From the NCBI RefSeq assembly GCF_027887165.1, contig NC_077227.1:541985689-542049688 (forward strand): DNA of 64,000 bases, written 5' to 3'. Position 1 is the stretch's first letter. The number at the start of each line of letters is the position of its first letter. The position numbers and the translations under genes were made by a program. Source of the DNA: Monodelphis domestica. Lineage: Eukaryota > Chordata > Mammalia > Didelphimorphia > Didelphidae. Below are positions 1-11,690 of this stretch, piece after piece. Under the pieces are notes generated by a model, which ran no database searches, was not told the DNA's origin, and saw nothing but the letters and a program-made list of their open reading frames with translations.

Positions 1-1
1 A

Positions 2-67
2 AATCTGAGAGGGAAGAAAATCCAGATCCATTGGGATCTTGAATTCTATCTTACCAAACAAGGGTAG
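2..67 (+). pseudogene. L1 ORF1 C-terminal tail
   Basis: Frame 2 reads NLRGKKIQIHWDLEFYLTKQG and then a stop at 65-67. It sits directly before the purine-rich spacer and ORF2, which is where the L1 nucleic-acid-binding chaperone ORF1p ends. The rest of ORF1 lies upstream of the window. Assignment is by position and by marsupial L1 organisation. Confidence 0.6.
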
Positions 68-298
68 GGAGAAGGGAAAACTAAAGGGGAGAGGGGGGAG
101 GGAACACAAAAAATGGAGGGACAAAGAGGGGGGAGGGGGAGGGAACAAAAAGGGAGGGACTAGAAAGGGAAACATATCAAGGGAGGGGACAAGGGGGACT
201 GATTTAAAGTAAATCACTGGATTAAAAGGTAGAGCTGAAGAAGAAATGTTAGAATTAGGGAAAGATATCAAAATGCCACGGAGTCCACAAGTGACAAT

Positions 299-3200
299 CA
301 TAACTTTGGGATGAACTCACCCATAAAACATAGACGAATAGCAGAATGGATTAGAATTCAAAACCCTACCATATGTTGTCTTCAAGAAACACACATGAGG
401 CGGATAGACACCCACAAGGTCAGAATTAAAGGATGGAGTAAGACCTCCTGGGCCTCAACTGACAGAAAGAAGGCAGGAGTGGCAATCATGATATCTGATA
501 AAGCCAAAGCAAAAATAGACCTGATCAAAAGGGATAGGGAAAGTAATTATATTTTGTTAAAAGGGACTTTAGATAATGAGGAAATATCACTAATCAACAT
601 GTATGCACCAAATAATATAGCACCCAAATTTCTAATGGAGAAACTAGGAGAACTGAAGGAAGAAATAGATATAAACCATATTAGTGGGAGACTTGAACCA
701 ACCATTATCAAATTAAGATAAATCAAATAAAAAAATAAATAAGAAAGAGGTAAAAGAAGTGAATGAAATCTTAGAAAAATTAGAATTAATAGACATATGG
801 AGAAAAATAAATAGGGACAAAAAGGAATACACCTTCTTCTCAGCACCACATGGCACATTCACAAAGATTAACCATACATTAGGTCACAGAAACATGGCAT
901 ACAAATGCAGAAAAGCAGAAATAATAAATGCAGTCTTTTCAGATCACAAAGCAATAAAAATAATGATCAGTAATGGTACATGGAAAACCAAAAAAAAAAC
1001 TAATTGGAAATTAAACAATATGATACTCCAAAATTGTTTAGATAGAGAATAAATCATAGAAACAATTAATAATTTCATTGAGGAAAATGACAATGGCGAG
1101 ACATCCTTTCAAACCTTTTGGGATGCAGCCAAAGCAGTAATCAGAGGTAAATTCATATCCCTAATTGCATATATTAGCAAACTAGGGAGAGCAGACATCA
1201 ATCAATTGGAAATGCAAATAAAAAAACTCAAAAGCGATCAAATTAAAAACCCCCAGCAGAAAACCAAACTAGAAATCCTAAAAATTAAGGGAGAAATTAA
1301 TAAAATCGAAAGTGATAGAACTATTGATTTAATAAATAAGACAAGAAGTTGGTACTTTGAAAAAACAAACAAAATAGACAAAGTACTGGTCAATCTAATT
1401 AAAAAAAGGAAAGAAGAAAAGCAAATTAACAGCGTCAAAGATGAAAAGGGGGACATCACCTCCAATGAAGAAGAAATCAAGGCAATCATTAAAAATTACT
1501 TTGTCCAATTATATGGCAATAAATACAGCAATCTAGGCGATATGTATGAATATATATAAAAATACAAACTGCCTAGACTAACAGAAGAAGAAATAGAATT
1601 CTTAAATGATCCCATATCAGAAAATGAAATCCAACAGGCCATCAAAGAACTGCCTAAGAAAAAATCCCCAGGGCCCAACGGATTCACAAGTGAATTCTAT
1701 CAAACATTCAGAGAACAGTTAATCCCAATACTATACAAACTATTTGACATAATAAGCAGAGGGAGTGCTACCAAACTCCTTTTATGACACAAACATGGTA
1801 CTCATTCCAAAACCAGGCAGTTCAAAAACAGAGAAAGAAAATTATAGACCAATCTCCCTAATGAATATAGATGCAAAAATCTTAAATAGGATAGTAGCAA
1901 AAAGACTCCAGCAAGTGATCAGAAGGGTCATCCACCATGATTAAGTAGGATTTATCCAATGGATGCAGGGCTGGTTCAATATTAGGAAAACCATCCACAT
2001 AATTGACCACATCAACAAGCAAACCAACAAGAACCACATGAATATTTCAATAGACGCAGAAAAAACCTTTGATAAAATAAAACAACCATTCCTATTAAAA
2101 ACACTAGAAAGCATAGGAATAGAAGGATCATTCCTAATAATTATAAACAGTATATATCTAAAACCATCAGCTAATATCATCTGCAATGGGGATAAACTAG
2201 ATGCATTCCCAATAAGATCAGGAGTGAAACAAGGATGCCCATTATCACCTCTACTATTTGACATTGTACTAGAAACACTAGCAGTAGCAATTAGAGAAGA
2301 AAAAGAAATTGAAGGCATCAAAATAGGCAAGGAGGAGACCAAGTTATCACTCTTTGCAGATGACATGATGGTCTACTTAAAGAACCCTAGAGATTCAACC
2401 AAAAAGCTAATTGAAATAATCAACAACTTTATCAAAGTTGCAGGATACAAAATAAATCCACATAAGTCATCAGCATTTCTATATGTCTCCAACACAGCTG
2501 AGCTGTAAAAACTAGAAAGGGAAATCCCATTCAAAATCACCTTAGACAAAATAAAACACCTAGGAATCTATCTCCCAAGACAAACACAGGAACTATATGA
2601 ACACAACTACAAAACACTCTCCACACAACTAAAACTAGACTTGAACAATTGGAAAAACATTAACTGCTCATGGATAGGACGAGCCAATATAATAAAAATG
2701 ATCATCCTACCCAAACTTATCTATCTATTTAGTGCCATACCCATTGAACTCCCAAAAAATTTCTTTACTGATTTAGAAAAAACCATAACAAAGTTCATTT
2801 GGAAGAACAAAGAATCAAGGATATCCAGGGAAATAATGAAAAAAAAAAAAACACAAATGATGGGGGCCTTGCAGTCCCAGACCTCAAACTATATTACAAG
2901 GCAGCAGTCATCAAAACAATTTGGTACTGGCTAAGAGACAGAAAGGAGGATCAGTGGAATAGACTGGGGGCAAGCGACCTCAGCAAGACAGTATACGATA
3001 AACCCAAAAATCCCAGCTTTTGGGACAAAAATCCAATATTTGATAAAAACTGTTGGGAAACTTGGAAGACAGTGTGGGAGAGATTAGGAATTGATCAACG
3101 CCTCACACCCTACTCCAAGATTAATTCAAAATGGGTGAATTACCTAAACATAAAGAAGGAAACCGTAAGTAAATTGGGTAAACACAGAATAGTATATATG

Positions 3201-4068
3201 TCAGACCTTTGGGATGGGAAAGACTTTGAAACCAAGCAAGACATATAAAGAATCACAAAATGTAAAATAAATAATTTTGACTACATCAAATTAAAAAGCT
3301 TGTGTACAAACAAAACCAATGTAACTAAAATCAGAAGGGAAACAACAAATTGGGGAAAATCTTCATAGAAACCTCTGACAAAGGTCTAATTACTCAAATT
3401 TATAAAGAGCTAAATCTATTGTACAAAAAATCAAGCCATTCTCCAATTGATAAATGGGCAAGGGAAATGGATAGGCAGTTCTCAGATAAAGAAATCAAAA
3501 CTATTAATAAGCACATGAAGAAGAGTTCTAAATCTCTTATAATCAGAGAGATGAAAATCAAAACAACTCTGAGGTATCACCTCACATCTAGCAGATTGGC
3601 TAACATGATAGCAAGGGAAAGTAATGAATGCTGGAGGGGATGTGGCAAAGTAGGGACATTAATTCATTGTTGGTGGAGTTGTGAACTGATCCAACCATTC
3701 TGAAGGGCAATTTGGAACTATGCCCAAAGGGCGATAAAAAATGTCTACCCTTTGATCCAGCCATAGCACTGCTGGGTCTGTACCCCAAAGAGATAATGGG
3801 GGAAAAGACTTATACAAGAATATTCATAGTTGCGCTCTTTGTGGTGGCCAAAAATTGGAAAACTAGGGGATGCCCATCAATTGGGAAATGGTTGAACAAA
3901 TTGTGGTATATGTTGGTGATGGAATACTATTGTATAAAAAGGAATAATAAAGTGAGGGAATTCCATGAAGACTGAAACGACCTCCAGGAAGTGATGCAGA
4001 GTGAGAGGAGCAGAACCAGGAGAATGTTGTACACAGAGACTAATACACTGTGGTATAATCGAATGTAA
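299..4068 (+). pseudogene. L1 ORF2 (endonuclease / reverse transcriptase), broken
   Basis: Encodes the L1 replicase in pieces. The endonuclease begins with MNSPIKHRRIAEWI and carries CCLQETH (311-721). A frame change near 715 leads into EYTFFSAPHGTF and SDHKAIK (759-1052). The reverse transcriptase has [14 protein letters not shown] (about 2219-2260) and the catalytic FADD box (about 2353). The C-terminal region contains a Cys-rich CWRGCGKVGTLIHCWW stretch (about 3628-3678) and ends with MEYYCIKRNN (about 3919-3948). Stops or frameshifts lie near 718, 1050, 1557, 1785, 1942, 2506, 2860, 3246, 3702 and 3975, so no full-length protein can be made. An in-frame TGA at 3973 replaces a codon that is TGG (Trp) in the related minus copy near 57.4 kb. 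A stretch of the endonuclease domain between about 690 and 715 appears deleted. Confidence 0.9.
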
Positions 4069-4415
4069 TGGACTTCTCCATTAGTGGCGGTGTAATGTCC
4101 CTGAACAATCTGCAGGGATCTACGAGAAAAAACACTATTCATAAGCAGAGGACAAACTGTGGGAGTAGAAACACGGAGGAAAAGCAACTGCCTGACTACA
4201 GGGGTTGAGGGGACATGACAGAGGAGAGACTCTAAACGAACACTCTAATGCAAATACTAACAACATGACAATGGGTTCGAATCAAGAACACATGTGATAC
4301 CCAGTGGAATCATGCGTCGGCTATGGGGGGTGGCGGGAGGAAAAGAAAATGATCTTAGTCTTTAATGAATAATCTTGGAAATGATCAAATAAAATATTAT
4401 AAAATTAAAAAAAAA
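4069..4415 (+). other. L1 3' UTR and poly-A
   Basis: About 340 bp follow the ORF2 stop. They include a G-rich patch (GGGGGGTGGCGGGAGG near 4325), an AATAAA at 4389-4394 and a terminal A run at 4406-4415. The run marks the 3' end of the insertion. No matching upstream target-site duplication is visible because the 5' end is outside the window. Confidence 0.75.
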
Positions 4416-4451
4416 GAATATAGTCAGTTTTGATGGGTATTTGATTCTTGG

Positions 4452-5290
4452 TTATAGACCAAGTTCCCTTGCTTTCCAGAATATCATATTCCATGCCTTT
4501 TGGTCCTTGAGTGTGGATGCAGCCAGATCCTGTGTTATCCTCACTGTGTTTCCATGGTATCTGAATGGCTTCTTCTTGGCAGCTTGTGATATCTTTTCTT
4601 TGGTCTCATTGTTTTTTAATTTGGCTGTAAAGTTCCTGGGTGTTGTCAGTTGGGTATTAAATACAGGAGGTGATCTGTGGATTCTTTCAATTGCCACTTT
4701 CCCCTCTCCTTCTAGGATATTGGGACAGTTTTCCTGAATAATTTCCTGTAGTATTATGTCCAGGATTTTCCTTTCATCATGGTCTTCTGGTAGACCAATG
4801 ATTGTTAAATTGTCTCTTCTCAAATGATTTTTTAAATCATCTGTTTTGTGAATGAGATGCTTCATATTTTCCTCAATTTTTTCATTCTTTTCATTTTATT
4901 TTATTGTGTCCTGCTGCCTTGTGAGGTCACTTAATTCCAGTTGTTATATTCTGGTTCTTAAAGATTAAATTTCATCCATGGCTTTAGGCCATCCTTTTCC
5001 TCCTGGTCTGATTTTCTTTGAAGGTTGTCTTTCATCTTCTTTACCTCTTCTTTCACCCCCTTTTCCTCATCTTTCATCTCGTTTGGCTCATTTTCCAGCT
5101 GGTTGATTTTGGCTTTCAAGACACTATTTTCTCATTTTAGTTCAAGTGCCTATGTTTTCAGATGACTTATCTTAATTTTTAAGTTCTTTTCCCAATTATT
5201 TTCAACCTCTCTTAATTGTGATTAGAGTTCTTCCACAGCCTGTATCCAATTCGCTGGGACGTCTGATTTATTGTTTGCTGATCTCTCCCC
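4452..5290 (-). pseudogene. L1 ORF1 (RNA-binding chaperone), broken
   Basis: The C-terminal half is open at 4452-4865. It holds the RRM-like and C-terminal domains: RDNLTIIGLPEDHDERKILD, then ILEGEGKVAIERIHR, then RYHGNTVRITQDL and DMIFWKARELGL-type motifs. The N-terminal half (about 4866-5290) reads as a Lys/Glu-rich coiled coil (KAKINQLENEPNEMKDEEK) in broken frames with several stops. ORF1p coats L1 RNA as a trimer. An in-frame stop after RELGL and the junction with the neighbouring L1 remove the last residues. Confidence 0.85.
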
Positions 5291-6105
5291 CTCTGTTCCT
5301 TTTGCTGAGTGGAGGCTGTCTATTGTAGTTTCTTTCTTCTTTTTTTCTGTTGTTTGCTCAAATTCACCCCTTCTTTACTCCTTGTATTTGTCTGTGCTCT
5401 TGCTCCTCTCATTTTTTTGATTTTGGGGGCTTCTGTCAGTCTCCCCTCTTGGAGCTTTATGAGGAGATCTCTTGGTGTAGTCTCTGGTGAGGGGTTGTTG
5501 GGGTTTGAGCTTCCCTGTCCTCTGGAGGCTTTTTATTGGATTAATGTCCAGCACTCAATAAGGATGGGTGTGGAACCTGGGCTTCCCTGAGTTCTGGAGA
5601 CTTTTGATGGGATTAAGTTCAGCTTAGTTGGGCTGGGTGTGCTCTGAGTCCAAATCTTCCTGGAAGCCTGGAGCAAATATGGAGGATCTCCACTGCTGTT
5701 ACCATGCTGCCAGTTCTATGCTCCCTCTCTAGCTTCTTCCCCACCATCTGTGTTGGATACTCTGAACTTAGCACAGCCCTGCTTGCAAGGTATGCCCTTC
5801 AGACCAGCACCTTTGCCAGCCCAGAAATTCCCGCTGCCACTGGAATCTCAGTACTCTGGGTATGAAGGGGGATGGGTCCTTGGACCTTCCTTCTGTCTTC
5901 CCCTTAAACCAAAGTCTTCTCAAAATCTGGCTTTTCTGGGGGTGTACCTTTTGAATTAAGGCCAGCAGGAGGGTTCCTTGTCTCTGTCTTGTGGTTAAGT
6001 TTGATTTTCAGCCTCCTGGGAACATTCAGTTTGTGATCAGTTAGGAAGGTTATTCAGAGGTCTGAACTTCTGCTCCTTCTAGATCTCCATCTTGACTCCG
6101 CCCCC
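5291..6105 (-). promoter_or_regulatory. L1 5' UTR (internal promoter region), relic
   Basis: Region between the L1 5' terminus (6105 side) and ORF1. It is moderately GC-rich compared with its surroundings and contains the conserved start GGCGGAGTCAAGATGG on the minus strand (about 6084-6102). In L1 elements this region drives transcription from position 1. Open stretches on the plus strand here are antisense and not genes. Confidence 0.6.
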
Positions 6106-6260
6106 TTGGCTAGATATCTTACCCTATCCTCTCTCTCATTTTCTTGCTTTCACTCTTTCTATATTTTGTAAATAAATTGTAAATAAATCTCTTTGGAATT
6201 AATTAAATTCCTGGTGACCCTATTCTTAAATAATCCAGTCCAACCTTTTATATAAAACCC
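6106..6260. other. AT-rich flank, nothing recognised
   Basis: About 150 bp of AT-rich sequence between the 5' end of the minus-strand L1 and the first decayed plus-strand L1. AATAAA-like strings near 6168 and 6180 have no visible partner. Confidence 0.4.
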
Positions 6261-7555
6261 CATTTCTCCCCTTTACAATGGTAAAGAAAAAGTGGGAAAA
6301 TGAAAGTAATTTAATAGATTAGGGAAATAGAGTCCGTAACTTGGTATAGGAGGCATAAAAAGGGAGAGAAAATAACACTTTAAAAAACAGAACTGGACAA
6401 AGGGTAAAAGAAAGACAAAAAGTTCACTGAATAAGAGAATTCCTTAAGAATTTGAATTGGCCAAATGGAAGAAGTATATTAAAACTCAATAAAGAAAATA
6501 ATTTCTTAAAAATTAGAATTTGTCAAGAGCAAGCTAATAACTCCAAGAGACACTGAAAAAATAATACAAAATAAAAAGAATGAAAAAGATAGGGAAAAAT
6601 GTGAAATATCTCTGTGCAAAAACAATTGATCTGGAAAGTATATTGAAGATAAATAATTTAAAAATTATTGGACTACCTGAAATCCATTATCAGAAAAGGA
6701 GCCTAGATATCTTTCAAGAAATTATAAATGAAAACTCTCCTGATATCCTAGAACAGGAGCATAAACTAGGAATTGAAAGAATACACTAATCATCATTTGA
6801 AAGAAATTTCAAAACAAAAATTCCTAGGAATATAATCAATTAATTCCAGACCTATCAGCTTGAGAAGAAAATATTATAAATAGCCAAAAATAAATAATTC
6901 AAAAATCATGAATCCACAGTTAAAATCACACAAGGTTTGGCAGCTTTCAAATTAAAGGATTGAAGAGGTAGGAATATGATATTCTAGAAAACATATGAAC
7001 TAGATTCACAACCAAGAAAACCCTATCTAGCAAAACTGAATATAATCCTTCAGAACAAAAAAATACTTAATGAAATAGAGAACTTGTAAACATTTCTGAT
7101 AAAAAAAATTAGAGCTGAATAGAAAAATTTACTTTCAAATACAAACTCAAGAGAACTATAAAAGAAAGAGAACTCATAAAGGAATCAGCAAAGTTAAAAT
7201 GTTAACCTTCTTTAAGAGGAAGGTAATTATTTAAATCTAACAACTTTATCAATTATTAGGACAATAAGAAGGAATATACAGAGACAGAGGGTATGGGCAT
7301 GAGTTGACTATGATGAGAAGATAGCCAAAAAATAAAATGAAATTTAGTAATTGCACTGAGAGAAGAGAGAAGGGAGAAGAAGATGGGAGAAATGTCTCAC
7401 ATAAAAGATATTCAAAAGAAAGAATTTTTACAGCAAAGGGGAAAATAGGAGACTTGTGGTCAATGATTGAACCTTACTGCCTTAGAATTGGTTTAAAGAA
7501 GGAATGAAATAATATGAACATACAGACAAATGTATGTGGGTTTGTGTATCCATAA

Positions 7556-7557
7556 AC

Positions 7558-7588
<31 letters not shown>

Positions 7589-7592
7589 TAAT
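7556..7592. repeat. TA-rich microsatellite
   Basis: Alternating TA/TG run inside the spacer between ORF1 and ORF2 of the old L1. Confidence 0.7.
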
Positions 7593-8235
7593 TATGTGTA
7601 GAAATATAGCTGATATTATAAACAGGAAAGAGGAGGGGAAAGAGAAGAGGAGAGGTGCTGATATAAAGGAGCCAAATTAAAGGAAGTCATGGTCAGAAGC
7701 AAAACAAGATCTTAAGGATGGACAAAGTAAAAAAAAAGACAAAGAAATAAGAAATAGGAACAAATTAGATGGAGGTAAATATACAGTTATTAATCATATT
7801 TGTGAATGTGAATGGGATGAATTCACTCATAAAATGGAAGCAGATATTATAGATTAAAAATAAGAATACAACAATATGTTGTTTACAAGAAACATGTTTG
7901 AAACACAGATACAAACATAAAATTAAGTAACTAGAACAGAATTTATTATGCTTCAGCTGAGGTCTAAAAAAAAGAAAGGGTATAAATCATGATCTCAGAC
8001 CAAAAGCAAAAATAGACCTAAATAAGGGACATATGCAGGGAAATTTTACTAAAAGGTATCATACACATAATATGCTAACCATATACATATCAAATGGCAT
8101 AGCCTCCAAATTATTTTTTAAATAAATGAGATACAGAATTAAATAAACATGCAAATTTTAGATATAATAGTCCTCTAGAAAAAACTGAATGGAAATAGAT
8201 AAAAGTATACCTTTTTCTCAGCTTTAGATGGCACC

Positions 8236-8278
8236 TTCACACACACACACACACACTATATATATATATATTTTTTTT
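8236..8278. repeat. (AC)n-(TA)n microsatellite with T run
   Basis: Compound simple repeat: CACACAC, then TATATA, then a run of T, inside the ORF2 remnant of the old L1. Confidence 0.7.
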
Positions 8279-10605
8279 TAACCTGGATTAACAGAAGAGG
8301 AAATAGGATATCTAATTCAACATGTTTTAGAAAAATAAATTGAACATACAATAAATCAGCTTCTTGAGTGAAAAAAAGCATCAGAACCAGATGGATATAT
8401 AAAATTAATTCTACCAAATATTTAAAGATCAACTAATTCCAAAATTAAATAAATTATATGGAATAATAGAGAAGGTAAGAGTCCTACTGGACTCCTTTTA
8501 TGAAATAATGTGGTGCTAATATCTTTACCAGGAAGAAAAAAAAGAGAGAAAGAATAGTATAAAGCAAGATATCACTAATGAATATGGATGCAAAAATCCT
8601 AAATAAAATACTAACTAGAAAACTACAATAATATGTTATGAGTAATAAAATTAGATTTATTTGAGGAATTCAGGAATTGTTTATTATGGAGAAAACTCTT
8701 AACATAATTGATTATATCAATAATAAATATAACAAAAATCATATGATTATATCAACAGTTGCAGAAAAAGCTTTTGACAAAATACAACATTTATTCCTAA
8801 CAAAAACACTTGAAAGCATAAATAAAAATAGCTTTTTTTTCCCTTAAAATGATAAGAAAAATTTATCTAAAAACCATCAGGAAGCACTATAACAAGCATA
8901 AGCTAGAAACAGTCTCAAAAACTTTAGAAGAGAAAAAGAAATTATTATCCCATTATTACCAACATTGTTCAATATTGTTTTAGAAATGCTAGAAATAGCA
9001 GCAAGAGAAGAAAAGTGAAATTGAAGGAATCAGTATCAGCAATGAAGTAATATCTCTCTTTGAAAACAATATGATGATAAACTTGAAAAATCCCAAAAAT
9101 TCAACTGAATAGCTAGTCAAAACAATTTTAGCAATGTAGCAGAATAGAAAATGAATCCTCATAAATCATCAGCACTTCTATATATCACCAACAAAGCCAT
9201 ATAAGAGATATGCAATTAAAAAAACATAGTCAACATGAAATATTTTGCAGTATTTCTGCCAAAACAAACCCAGTGACTATATGAAAATAATCATGATATT
9301 TTATACAAAATATTATATTCAAATAATTGAAAAAATATCAATTTTTCATAGGTTGTGGGTTGGCAGAGACAACATAGTAAAAATGGCAATTTTACCTAAA
9401 ATTATCAATATATTGATTGCCATCCTAAATAAACAAAAAAAAATTATTGAGCTAGAAATATAACGAAATTCATTTGGAAGAACAAAGGTCAAGAATATGA
9501 AAGAAATTAATGAAAGCAAAATGTAAAGGAGAAAGGTCTAGCAGTACCTAATCTTATACTGTATTATAAAGTTGTCATTGTCAAAACTATCTGATAATTA
9601 CCAAGAAACAGAAGTATGGATCAGTAGAGAAGAGCAGACATGAAATAAGCTGTAGTAAACAATTATAATGCCTTATGTTTGACAAATATAAGTATTTAAG
9701 CTTTGGGGATGAGAATTAACTATTTAGTAAAAATACTGGGAAAACTAGAAAACAGTCTGGCAGAAACTAAGCATAAAGCAATATCTTCTACTATTTACCA
9801 AGATAATTTAAAAGTGGATACATGACCTAGACACAAAGGAAGATATCATAAGCAAAATTAGAAGAACATGTAATATGTTACTTATCAACTTTATGGTTAG
9901 GAGGAGAATTTATGAAAAATAAAAGATAGACAGCATTCTGAGATGTATAATGGATAATTCTGATTACATTAAATTAAAAGGTTTGTGTACAAATAAAACA
10001 ATTATAGTCAAGAACAGAAGCAAATCAGAAAATTAGGGATGGAAAATTTATTTTTATTTTCTCAGATATATTCTCATGTCTCAAAGTACATAGAAAATTT
10101 TGTCAAATGTATAAATATGAGTCATCCTCCAATTAATAAATGGATAAAGGATATAAATGTGCATTTTTGGGTAAAGATTTCAAAGTTCATGTAACAGTCA
10201 TATAAAATGTTCTAAATCATCATTGATTAGAGAAATATAAGTAAAAACAGCTTTAAGATATGATCAAATTTGTTACCTGTCAAATTTGCTAAGTTGATAA
10301 AAAGTGGGAAATGACAAATATTAAAGAAGATATTGAAAAAGTGGTATATTGCCGATACACTGTTGATAGAACTATAAACTGATGAAACCATTTTGGAGAA
10401 TAATCTGGAATTATGCCCAATGAGCTATAAAACTGTGTATACCCTTACACTTAATAATAGCACTATTAGGTCTGTTTCCAAAAGGTGATCAGAGGAAAAG
10501 GAAAATAACCTGTGTTCTAAAACATTTATTTAATAGCTTTCTTTGCAATAACAATGAATTGGAAAAGGAAGGTTTCCCATCAAATGGGAACTGGATAAAT
10601 AAATG

Positions 10606-11690
10606 TGTAGACAATTTCTCAGATAGAAGTCTTATATCTAAAATATATAAATAACTTAGTTAAAATTATAATTTATAAAAGCCATCTTCCCAATGATAAA
10701 TGTGTAAAAGATGAATAGTCAATTTTCAGATAAAGAAATCAAAGCCATACATAGATATATGAAAAAATGCCCTATATCACTACTGATTAGAGAAATGCAA
10801 ATCAAAGCAATTCTGAGATACCATCTCATGACACTCAGATAAGCTAAAAAGATGAAAGGGCAAAATGACAAATGTTGGAGAAGATGTGGAAACATTAGGA
10901 TACCAATGCACTGTTAGCAGAACTCTGATCTGATCCAATGATTTGGGAGTACAATTTTGAATTACATACAGAGAGTTATGCAACTGTGTATACCCTTAGA
11001 CCCAACAATATCCCTGCTGGGTCTGTATCAAAACAAAATAAGGGAAAAAAGAAAAGAGCCAATACATTCCAAAATATTTATAGCAGCTCTCTTTGTTTTG
11101 GTCAACAACTGGAAATTGAGATAATATTCATCAAGTGAGGAATGGCTAAAGAAAATGCAGTATATGATTGTGATGGAATACTACCACATCATAAAAATGA
11201 TGAGTAGACTAATGAAAAAAACCACTTTGAAAGAACTACACAGGATAGTGAACAGCGAAATGAGTAGAACCAAGAGAACATCATATTCAGCTAAAGATTT
11301 AATACTTGAAGAATAAAACCTCCAAAGACTGAACTGAAAGGAAGGTGGAAGATGAAAGACAAAATTTGTGCCAAAATATCTTCTCTCTCCTGGATGATGT
11401 CATCTGTGATTCAGAGAAGGTTGGAGAGGGGCTGGGTTACTTATGGATAAATTCTATTAATAAATACATAATAAAATAAAACACAAAAATAAATGATAAA
11501 TGGGTTGATTTTAGAGAAATATGGAAAGACTTGCCTGAAATAATGAAGAATAAAAAAAGTAGAGCTCAGAGAATACATAGTAATAGTAATATTGTTTGAA
11601 TAATAATTTTGAATGTTCACCTAAAGAGAAAGAACTGATTAATAGAAGTATACATTACATGGTTTTACAAAAAAAAAAAAATTCTAGATA
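10606..11690 (+). mobile_element. Second L1 3' piece
   Basis: Repeats the part of L1 ORF2 already seen at about 10060-10600, starting near the motif corresponding to LISKIYK and continuing through the Cys-rich region (CWRRCG at about 10875) into the terminal ORF2 coding and 3' UTR. It ends at an A run at 11671-11682. Either a separate 5'-truncated insertion or a tandem duplication. It is as decayed as its neighbours. Confidence 0.75.

Larger units (their letters stand above)
1..4415 (+). mobile_element. L1 LINE, 5' part outside the window, 3' end complete
   Basis: Plus-strand L1 retrotransposon. Seen in order: the last codons of ORF1 (ending at 67), a purine-rich spacer of GGGAGGG-type runs (about 70-240), ORF2 with endonuclease and reverse transcriptase domains, a 3' UTR from about 4069, and a short poly-A tract at 4406-4415. 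The element propagates by target-primed reverse transcription. Frameshifts and stops show this copy is dead, but it is much less decayed than the L1 pieces at 6.2-13.2 kb. It ends directly against a minus-strand L1, which suggests insertion into that older element at an A-rich site inside its ORF1. The upstream part of both elements lies outside the window, so that is inference. Confidence 0.93.
4416..6105 (-). mobile_element. L1 LINE, 5' UTR plus ORF1 only
   Basis: Minus-strand L1 carrying its true 5' terminus. Read on the minus strand from 6105 it begins GGCGGAGTCAAGATGGAGAT, the typical marsupial L1 start. It runs through about 800 bp of 5' UTR and then ORF1, and stops in the last part of ORF1 (PRIKYPSKLTIFF) exactly at the poly-A of the plus-strand L1. 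The ORF2 half is absent here. It is expected upstream of position 1 if the plus-strand element inserted into this one. The 5' UTR would have held an internal promoter; I see no sign it is active. Confidence 0.85.
6260..10605 (+). mobile_element. Old L1 LINE, heavily decayed, 3' end missing
   Basis: An ancient plus-strand L1. ORF1 is traceable from about 6340, with its best part at 6580-6789 (NNLKIIGLPEIHYQKRSLDI, then LGIERIH). A spacer follows at about 7200-7790. ORF2 starts near 7798 (NVNGMNSLIK), then TTICCLQET at about 7870-7896. The RT core is at 8750-9080 (AEKAFDKIQ, with the FADD box degraded). VGRDNIVKMAILPKI at about 9356-9400 comes next, and the C-terminal region runs to about 10605. 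Stops occur every few dozen codons. At 10605 the sequence jumps back to an earlier ORF2 position, so this copy lost its 3' end. Confidence 0.85.

Noticed and set aside
4441..4737. 98-codon plus-strand frame
   Set aside because: Antisense to L1 ORF1.
1..6105. Twin-primed L1 spanning the whole region
   Set aside because: In twin priming the inverted 5' piece precedes the sense piece. Here it follows the poly-A.
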